64,000 nucleotides of DNA from Symsagittifera roscoffensis. Taxonomy: Eukaryota; Xenacoelomorpha; Acoela; Convolutidae. The stretch lies in the NCBI RefSeq assembly GCF_963678635.1, contig NC_087067.1, positions 47,666,001 through 47,730,000 on the forward strand, written 5' to 3'. The position numbers and the translations under genes are program-made. Positions 56,966 to 64,000 of this stretch are shown here, one piece after another (position 1 is the stretch's first letter; every line of letters starts with the position of its first letter). The notes below the pieces were generated by a model. That model was given only the letters and a program-made list of their open reading frames with translations, was not told the DNA's origin and did not search any database.

Positions 56966-57369
56966 CAGGGGCGGATTTAAGGGGGGGGGGGGGGCGGCGC
57001 ACGCCCATCCTCAGGGATCCGACCCCCTGCCGACCCAAATTTCCCACTTTGTAGTAAATTGAGGTATCCATATTTGGTGATGGGCCCTTAAAATTTTCTG
57101 AAGGCGCCTTTGGCGCCAATATAAATTACTTTTGAGGGTGGAGCGCGCGCCAAAAAACGCAATTTTTTGGTCAAATTTTTCCTGCAGCGCAGAAATTTTG
57201 ACCAAAACAGGACTTTTTTGTGATTTGGAAGGGCTCGGAAAATCAGTTTGGTCGACTTAAAAAAGCGTCGACAAAATTTTCAAAATTGTTCCAAAAATCC
57301 GCTACCAACCCATCCCCCCCCCCCCCCCCCCCACCCCCCACCTCAAGAAAATCGTAGATCCGCCCCCTG
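56966..57369. mobile_element. MITE with CAGGGGCGGAT ends and G/C tracts
   Basis: It begins CAGGGGCGGATTTA at 56966 and ends in the imperfect complement ATCCGCCCCCTG at 57369. Near the left end lies a run of 14 G (56981-56994) and near the right end a run of 19 C (57314-57332). A related, left-truncated copy ends GGATCCGCCCCTG at 61796. No coding sequence. Confidence 0.7.
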
Positions 57370-57597
57370 ATAGTTAAAATGGTCGCTCGAAAGTGATCAT
57401 CCTTCTCAGTTTATTTAGTTTAATTTGGCATCTCGATCTTCTGAATTTCAACCACTGAAAAAGCAAGGAAAGGTTTGGCGAGCTATATGGACAATCTTCC
57501 TAGCGGTATGTGACTTTTTTCATTTTTCCCTTTAAAATTTATCTGGAAAAAATTGAACAGTTAAAATTTCCATAGAGGAGCCCAAAAAAAGACATTG

Positions 57598-57822
57598 GAG
57601 GCTTTTTTCCAGTCCCCTCTTTTGATTCTTTTCTGAATTTCAATATAAGGAAGTCAACTTAAAGTGAGTTTTCTCATTATAAACTGCATTTAAACGAGGC
57701 AGCGTGAACAAGTGAACATAATTTAACAACACTTCTTACATGCAAAATGCCGTGTGAACAATTTTTAAACAGCCTAATTTTGTAGTTTTCCGAGGGGGTG
57801 GGAAACTGGAAAAGGGCCAATT
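57598..57822. mobile_element. Small MITE related to the 50.5-kb family
   Basis: The ends read GGCTTTTTTCCAGTCCCC (57599) and, inverted, GGGAAACTGGAAAAGGGCC (to about 57820), the same type of end as the b arms at 50682 and 50932. The interior is AT-rich. The arms are imperfect. Confidence 0.55.
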
Positions 57823-57882
57823 CGAGGTTTGGGGTCAAATAAATTTGATTCTGATACAATAGACAAAAAACATAATGTTTGA

Positions 57883-58551
57883 GGCGAGCGACTGGATCCG
57901 TCAGATGCACCATTGAAATTAAGAAAACGCGACGACACTCAAGGTGAAATATTTTCTCTGGCTTTGAATATGTAAAAAAACGCGCGTCAGTGACCCTATG
58001 AGTTTTTCAGACGAGTACACAGAAACAATTTGCGCGAAAAATCATTGAGCGCAAAATTTAACCTTAATCTTTTTTTTTTAGATTTGTTTAATTGGGAGAA
58101 TATCGTGACATTAACAAAATCGGACTTTCGTGCTTTTCTGAAGCTACGACTGCTAACCGGCAATGACTTGACGGACTTTCATCACGACCTGAACAATATA
58201 ATCCGTCTTCGGCTTCCCAGTGATTGTCTAATGCGACTTGATTTCGTTAAGCATATGCAAATATTTATTCTCAATTGTGCCACAAAGTTCGAGATAAACG
58301 AACAAGACTTTCAAAATTCCAACCAAGACTTTATCAATGGCTTGACTCGTCTGATTGGAAAGCAGTGGCTTCCTGAAGTTCACGATCAAATGCGCACTCT
58401 TCTTCTGGCCCTGAGTTTTAAGGCTCGTGGTCAAGAGCAGAGGAACAGGAGGAAGGAGATTGACTGGAATGTCGAACTAAATGAATACCTTCAAGATTTG
58501 AGGGATATTCTCATAAAGTTAAGGGTGTCACAGTTACGAGGTCACTAGTGT
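57883..58551 (+). CDS. Last two exons of an unknown host gene
   Basis: The terminal exon starts after a T-rich AG at 58081 and runs to the stop at 58546-58548. A preceding coding stretch (57883-57943, core LDPSDAPLKLRKRDDTQ) ends CAAG|GTGAAA. Its last G plus AT gives an Asp codon in frame, so a 138-base intron is consistent. The encoded part, about 175 residues, is helical and charged (TKSDFRAFLKLRLLTGNDLT, FHHDLNNIIRLRLPSDCLMR, EYLQDLRDILIKLRVSQL). The upstream end of the first exon is not determined, since no ATG lies in that frame before a stop. AATAAA near 58668 could serve for polyadenylation. Family not recognised. Confidence 0.55.
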
Positions 58552-58724
58552 ATATCAACAAAACTCAACAAACTTGTATTTGTACCCGTATAAAATTTTG
58601 AATGTATAATGAGGATGGTGATGATGAATTTCACTCAGATAATGATTTTATTAAAGACGAAGTGTTAATAAAAAAGGGTAATTTAATTAAAAACGTTATG
58701 TCTTTTTTTTAAAGGCACATCATA

Positions 58725-59395
58725 CACTAGTGGACAAAGTTAACGCAAATTCAGGTTTTTACTCTCTGAAAAAATAGTTTTCAATGACGATTTCGAACAA
58801 AGTTTTTTTTCAAAATATAGTAAATTTTTTACACAATCAAAAGCAAAGGATCAGAGCTACACTTGTGGAAAAATTAAGCGCCAATTCAGGACTTTATTCT
58901 CTCAATGCCTGTTTTCAAAATCCATTTTGGACAACACTAACTTCAAAATTCAGTAAAATTTAGGTAGAACATGAGCAACTGATCAGAGCTACCCTTTAAA
59001 AAACTATCAATGTTTGATTTCAAAAACTTACCAATGCCAATTTTCCTCATCTGCACTTACTTTTTCAATTCGCGTGAAAAAATCAGAAACGTCCGAGTAT
59101 ACTAAAGATTCAACAATGATTGTTTCCATTTTCTCGCTGAGATTGTTTCATGTCGCATGAACAGTTTTTCTTACTCCACTTATTCAAGAAAAACATTATG
59201 ACGATACAAAATTTAGCGCAGATGAAGAAAATTGGTATTTCCAGACCCGTACTAGATTGATAATTTTTGAAACCAAACATCGAAAAGTTCATAGAAGATG
59301 GGTCTTATCATTTCCTTTAGATCTATATAAAAAATTACTAAATGGCAACTCAGAAAGTAAGACCCTAAATGTGCGCTAAATATTGTCCACTAGTG
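58725..59395. mobile_element. Tc1/mariner-type MITE with TA target duplication
   Basis: The ends are CACTAGTGGACAA (58725-58737) and its exact complement (59383-59395), flanked on both sides by TA (58723-58724 and 59396-59397). A second, weaker copy of the left end lies at 58861 ('cacttgtggaaaaatta'). A further internal inverted repeat pairs about 58990-59060 with 59210-59290. The length is 671 bp and no transposase frame is present. TA duplication is typical of the Tc1/mariner superfamily. Confidence 0.8.
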
Positions 59396-59399
59396 TATC

Positions 59400-60060
59400 A
59401 CACATAACTCGACATGCCTTATGACGGCTCTTTTCCATCCGACGAAATTGAGATTTGTTATGGAAAACTATATTCACATCGTTATGATAATGCAGTGAAA
59501 ATTTGCATGGTGATTGATAATGTAAATAAATTTTTCCCTCAAACATTACTTCAAAACATCAGGCATTTAGCAATAATCACATGCCCACACTGAAGTTTCA
59601 TGGAAATGAACCCTCTACTTGACCGTGAGGGGGGATAATTGGTGAATGGCGGTTGTGAAGGTGGGCGATAGTTTATATTGAAATTAAAAATTAAAAAAAT
59701 AATTAGAGAGTATTTTAAAAAAAATTTTAGTTTGGCATTTCAATGTAAACTATTGCTTTCAATGTGAAAAACAATGTGATAAGTAAGAAATTAGAAAACG
59801 TAAACTGTGAGCTGTTTACGTTTTCTAAACTGCTCATAACTGCACTAAACATGAAATGAGATCATTAAACTTTGAACAAAAAATCATTTTAATCGGTTAC
59901 AATTGTTAATTAGATATTTCCAGCAGTAGTCAAACAGAACATGCTCTCATTCAAGAATTTCTGCAGAACTCCAAATCGAAGTAAGAGATGATGATGTAGA
60001 ATTTAAAAGAATCGGTAAATGACATGAACAGACAGAACGCCAACTTCTAATCCTGAAATT
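59400..60060. other. Non-coding stretch with MITE remnant
   Basis: 59455-59590 resembles the a arm of the element at 50549 ('cgttatgataatgca' and 'catttagcaataatcacatg'), strongly decayed. Near 59800-59830 an 18-base inverted repeat is built on 'aaacgtaaactgtgagc'. Otherwise nothing is recognised. Confidence 0.4.
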
Positions 60061-60074
60061 CTGCTATTTTGAGA

Positions 60075-60265
60075 GAAAGGTTTCTTCACAAGCCTCAAAA
60101 GCTACGCTCCTCAGAAAAATTCTAAAATAAGCGCATTAATCCTGATCTGACTCCCACTGGGCTTGCAAACCAATACCAAATGCGAGAAGAGAAACGTAAA
60201 TTAGAAGTCGAGAAACCCTCTAAAAAATTTAGATTTAAAGATAACAGGGTTATTGAGTTTAATTG
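60075..60265 (+). pseudogene. Coding-like fragment, unknown
   Basis: A plus-strand frame reads ERFLHKPQKLRSSEKF, then a TAA, then PDLTPTGLANQYQMREEKRK and VEKPSKKFRFKDNRVIEFN before a stop. The charged, Lys-rich composition stands out from its AT-rich surroundings. It could be part of the LINE downstream or of a decayed gene. Not recognised. Confidence 0.3.
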
Positions 60266-60639
60266 ACGAAAAATTGAACACGCAAATGATACTGTATCCG
60301 TATTTTACTCACCTGTCAAAGTTTTCTTTCAAGAAAAAAGTTTAAGCTTTTTGACAAAACTTCGCTGCAAAGCCCTTCGATTTTGTGTTCATCCGAAACT
60401 TGGTTTGACTGCTCGGAGTGCGATTCATCTCTGTTTCTTGATCATGCATTTACGTGCGCATGTAGGAGCGACAGATCTTATGAATAACATGCTGGCATTT
60501 TCACAGCCTTCAGTGACACATTCGCTGCGAGTTGCCATATTGTCGAATTGACCTTACTTGACTTCTACTCCAATGTCCTCGGCATACCCAATTCACTAAT
60601 TTACATGATTTTTATGATACCTCACACCCCGTGAGTCGT

Positions 60640-61500
60640 CGTTCCATGTTCGTCCGTAATTTGTTGAGCACTCATTTCGAGAACTTCTTTTGAAGGTTCT
60701 GGAAGGTAATCTGGTAGAAGTCAACTCAGAGACCATCCACCTAAATGTACTCGGTGATTTCAATATGCCCACTGCTAATTGGAACAATATACTGAATTTT
60801 ATCATAAATGACACAAGCTTGAATCATACTATTCGCAGTTAACACACAGACACATCAACATATCAAATGGTTATGTTAATTGGAGCGTAGCTCTGCAACA
60901 GCCTATGATTCTCTCCTTCCCCTTATTGTAGGTAGTGTCGATTTTATTGCTTCTTCTTATCTTTATTCTTTATTCAAGTATGTACTAATTATAAGTAGAG
61001 AAAAAGGCGTGAAATATGAAAATGCGCACAAATGAAACTCTAGAAAACTTATCAAAAGCAGTTATTGAAAATTATCGCCCAATTCCTTTGCTTACTAATA
61101 TATCTTTTAATCTTGAGATTTTTTTTACCACCCTTACGTTGCTATTAAGGTGATAATCAATTTTAGTTAACATGGTTTCCGTAAAGGTCCTTTGACGGTC
61201 ACGCACTTATTGAGGTTTTAAAATGAAATCTATCAAAAAACAGATTGGATTGTTTATCTAGGTTTGAGCAAAACTTTCGACTCATTGACCAATGCCTTCG
61301 CCTTTTTGAATTAAATAGATTTGAATATGATTTAAACTTTTCAGATCTGTTTTCTTCTAGCCTTCAAAATAGTTCTCAGAAGATGATTAAAATTAGAATG
61401 CTGTCCAATTTTTCACACGTTACTAGTGGAGTTCCTCAGAGAGGAATCACTTTTGTTCCTCATTTTCATTGGCGATATGCTTGAATTTTTGTCTGAACTA
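60640..61500 (+). pseudogene. Non-LTR retrotransposon (LINE) remnant
   Basis: Plus-strand reading in shifting frames shows an endonuclease piece with LNVLGDFNMPTANWN (the GDFN block of APE-type endonucleases) at about 60740-60790. Then follow RT pieces: HGFRKG near 61170-61190, IVYLGLSKTFDSL near 61250-61285 (the block that normally carries the first catalytic Asp) and TSGVPQRG near 61425-61450. The YxDD part is missing. Frameshifts, stops and a large deletion between endonuclease and RT mark it as dead. The wording suits the CR1/Jockey assemblage, but I cannot assign a clade. Confidence 0.7.
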
Positions 61501-61540
61501 GTCTAAATTTTTTCTCGGTAGTAAATCTATAGTAACTTTT

Positions 61541-61796
61541 AGGAGGGAGCGCTTGCCAAAAAAAAAACGCATTTCTAAGGTGAAAAATTTCCAAAAAGCG
61601 CCAGGAACGCTTTTTTGGTCTGTAATTTGAACAATTCGCCTGCTTCGCGAAAATTTTGATCAAAATAAGCTTTTCCTGACGTCTTTTTTTGAGAGAGCTT
61701 GAAATTTGGAAAGTTTTGGTCAACTAAAAAAATATATAACAAAAACGTTTTTGAAAATCTTTCCTCACCCTTAGAAAAACCCTGGATCCGCCCCTG
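61541..61796. mobile_element. Truncated MITE, same family as 56966-57369
   Basis: The right end, CCTGGATCCGCCCCTG, and interior words such as 'gagcgcttgccaaaaaa', compared with 'gagcgcgcgccaaaaaa' at 57140, show the relation. The left terminal repeat and the G tract are absent. Confidence 0.6.
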
Positions 61797-62519
61797 GTAT
61801 TCTACGAGCTACGAGTAGAAGTTTGTTCTGAGGCAAATCCTTTGTTTCTCAAATGACATAATGGCGCGTACAGAGAAATTCCTTTATTTCTGACCGGGAA
61901 TAATTTAAATATAAATTTTCTTATGGCCAGAAATTCTTTGTGAAATGTTTAAAAAAAGAAGGGCGTTCTTAAAACTTGTTATTTCTGACGGAAATTAGCT
62001 AAATCTTGGCTATTTCTAGCTAGAAAAACCCTCTTATGCGGTGCTCGAATACCCAACCTACTATTTTCAACGCTGTAGTGCTAACAACTATGCCACATGT
62101 CCTGATACTGTACGATAGTTTTTACCAATCTAATTTGCATTGGATTGCTACTGATATTGTGACTACTCGAAGCATATTTATCTCGTTGCGGTTGAGCAGT
62201 GAATTGATATCTGGTTCTTTTTTTCAGGAAATGTTATTTCCAAACTAAGAAAGAAATTACTGTAATCGGCAATTAGAGAAATTACATAAAATCGGCTAGG
62301 TAATCTATATAATATTTCTATCCAGAAAAACAGCTTATCTCGCAAGGTATTATCAAACAAAATATTGAAGCACATTCGAACAAAAAACCTAATATGGACT
62401 AAAGCATATTGCTTAAAAATGAATAGATACATCAAAAGAAATTGACGTCAGATTCGGTTGACTTCGACGTCACGCAATATTAAATGATTATTGGTCTAAT
62501 TTATCTTTTTTCTTTTTGT
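61797..62519. other. Non-coding stretch with tRNA-like sequence
   Basis: On the minus strand at about 62038-62105 the sequence TGGCATAGTTGT fits the Pol III A-box consensus, and GGGTATTCGAGCACC lies where a B box would be. The stems do not pair well, so this is a tRNA pseudogene or SINE head and not a tRNA gene. The rest shows nothing recognisable. Confidence 0.4.
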
Positions 62520-62709
62520 GGTATTTGCCTGGTAAAATACAAATTTGCATCAATTACTATTTTTAGCTTTCGCATCAACATTTGCTTTGAAAACGTTTTA
62601 AAAAGCTCAAGCAAAGTTGTCTTTTACCAGGCAAATACCAAAAAAAAACAATAAAATGTTTTTAATGCAAATGTTAATGCGAAAGCTAAAAATAGTAATT
62701 GGTGCAATT
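62520..62709. repeat. Interleaved pair of inverted repeats
   Basis: Arm a (62520-62536, GGTATTTGCCTGGTAAA) pairs with a' (62623-62639). Arm b (62541-62585, containing TTTTTAGCTTTCGCATCAAC) pairs with b' (62668-62709). The order is a-b-a'-b', so the two hairpins cannot both form without crossing. Confidence 0.75.
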
Positions 62710-63600
62710 TTTTATGTGAATTCAAACCAAATGATTTTTCTGATTGTCGGAGACACAAAAAGCCATAATTTAATCGAGTAAATCACATAAATGTTTGAAG
62801 CTAGCGGTTTAAAAGCCTTGGTCAGTGCAGCAGCAAAAAGGATATCAGAGTAAAGAAAAAATGAGAAACTATACTACCGCCCGGCCTAGACACTTCATTA
62901 TACGTCACAAAAACTTAGAAAAAGGGCCATTTCTTCAATCCAGACGACCTATCATCAACCAATTAAAGCATAAAATCAATGGTAAAACAGTACATTAGAT
63001 AATTAGATCATGTGGGATGATGACATAAATTTTAATGTTTTGAGCCCGACGGGCAAAACCAAAAAAAGGTGGGCTATCTTAAATACATTCTGTTTTATAA
63101 CAAAAACTAACCCACAGAGACAGAGTACCTGTTAACATCACTGGCCAATCGTAGCAAAAAACTTAACAAAAAAGAATGAATTCAAGGCTAATTGCTTCCC
63201 AGAACATTTTCCCATTTAATGATTTGCTTAAAATCCATTATAATTAGCTTTCGCTTATCGTTGTCAGCGCACTGGTTGTATCATGAAAGTATAACATCAA
63301 AACTCTGGCCCAGCAATGCGAGTTTACTAACACTAATAAATTTGGTCATCGAGCCCTCCTTCTGGGGTCTAAACTCTCTGCCCTTGATCATTCTACTGCT
63401 TTTGCTCGTTTGTGATGACCGACATCCCCCAATATTTTTCTATATTTTCCTTCGTTTTTTGTCTTGTGCTGCTTCTCGTCTGCCCGGTCTAGTTTTTTCC
63501 GTCCAAAAATGTTTAGCTACTGTTTGATAAGTAGTCCCTCGAGATCAGAACTCGGCGTTTTGGTCCTGACTTAGTGATGTTTTTTTTTCTGTATTGCTTC
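62710..63600. other. Stretch without recognised feature
   Basis: Open frames here (for example 63192-63527 on the plus strand) are rich in Leu, Ser and Phe and lack start context or splice signals that I could defend. No repeat of the families described was noticed. Confidence 0.4.
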
Positions 63601-63639
63601 CCCTTGTTTTTTTTTCTGTTCGGATTTCACCGTGGAATC

Positions 63640-64000
63640 TCGAGCTTGCTTCGGACTCGTGCATTGGCTGAGCATCCAAGCATTACAAGGCCATACTGTG
63701 TATTTTATGCATTGTAAGCGGATTCCGGAACAGGCCAAAATCAAATTTGTCGCGGAATCCACAACCTTGTTACTTTTCTTTGATCTTCTTGCTGTTTTGG
63801 ATTCCACAAACAAATAGCTAAATCAATGTATTGCTTAAAATCGCTCCAAAACAGGCAATTTGCAAAATCCGCAACAAAATTTGTGGAATCCGCACCAAAA
63901 TTAGCGGAATCAAGAACAGTTTGTGAAAGCCACAAATACATAATAATATGTGTTTAATAAATTTAAGCTGTCTTGGAATCCGCAACTGTGGGTGGAATCC
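63640..64000. mobile_element. Inverted copy of the 51.3-kb element, cut by the window end
   Basis: Many 'ggattccgcaac' and 'ggaatccgcaac' words and the pair 'gctgttttggattccacaaa' (63790) versus its complement near 51755 show that this is the same family as 51342-51877 in opposite orientation. The window ends inside it. Confidence 0.6.

Noticed and set aside
63192-63527. 111-codon Leu/Ser-rich plus-strand frame
   Set aside because: Hydrophobic composition is as expected from T-rich sequence. No splice or start context and no family match were found.

Overview
This window is AT-rich eukaryotic DNA, almost certainly nuclear DNA of an invertebrate animal. The main evidence is a BEL/Pao retroelement (a group known only from metazoans), a Ty3/Gypsy LTR retrotransposon, a decayed non-LTR element, many short inverted-repeat transposons, and genes whose exons are separated by GT...AG introns. 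I cannot name the species. Most of the window is repetitive, and only two gene models (49.6-50.4 kb and 57.9-58.5 kb) look intact enough to be live host genes.

Layout. (1) 1-5.26 kb: a nest of a long-inverted-repeat family in both orientations, without genes. (2) 5.26-18.4 kb: a tandem and interspersed array of duplicated gene fragments. I call them block A (minus-strand exons), block B (plus-strand exons), block C (a plus-strand exon plus a conserved non-coding stretch) and block D (decayed copies of the gene at 49.6 kb). Nearly all carry stops or frameshifts. (3) 18.39-19.11 kb: a BEL/Pao 5' LTR, primer-binding site and leader on the plus strand, cut off where the giant Ty3 element begins. 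(4) 19.115-42.545 kb: one 23.4-kb Ty3/Gypsy element on the minus strand, bounded by two LTRs of about 880 bp. (5) 43.09-48.97 kb: a decayed BEL/Pao element on the minus strand, with a BEL RT scrap in the opposite orientation beside its gag. (6) 49.2-51.2 kb: block D with a two-exon gene. (7) 51.2-64 kb: gene-poor sequence with several MITE-like elements, a LINE remnant, a terminal exon of an unknown gene (58 kb) and a possible membrane-protein exon (53.7-54.3 kb).

The most interesting object is the giant Ty3 element. Reading along the minus strand it has a 5' LTR, an unusually long leader of about 3 kb rich in a GGAGGGT motif, gag with a CCHC knuckle, then protease, RT, RNase H and a D,D35E integrase. 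The Pol C-terminus resembles a TARG1-type macrodomain (ADP-ribose binding or hydrolysis). In the position where retroviruses carry env there is an additional region of about 8.3 kb, read in the same direction. It encodes a coiled coil, an SGNH/GDSL-hydrolase domain with all family blocks, a second SGNH-like domain, and about 1,800 further residues that I do not recognise. This copy is broken by many in-frame stops and frameshifts and its LTRs differ by several percent, so it is an old copy and not an active element. The combination of macrodomain and tandem esterase-like domains in one LTR element is the candidate novel system of this window.
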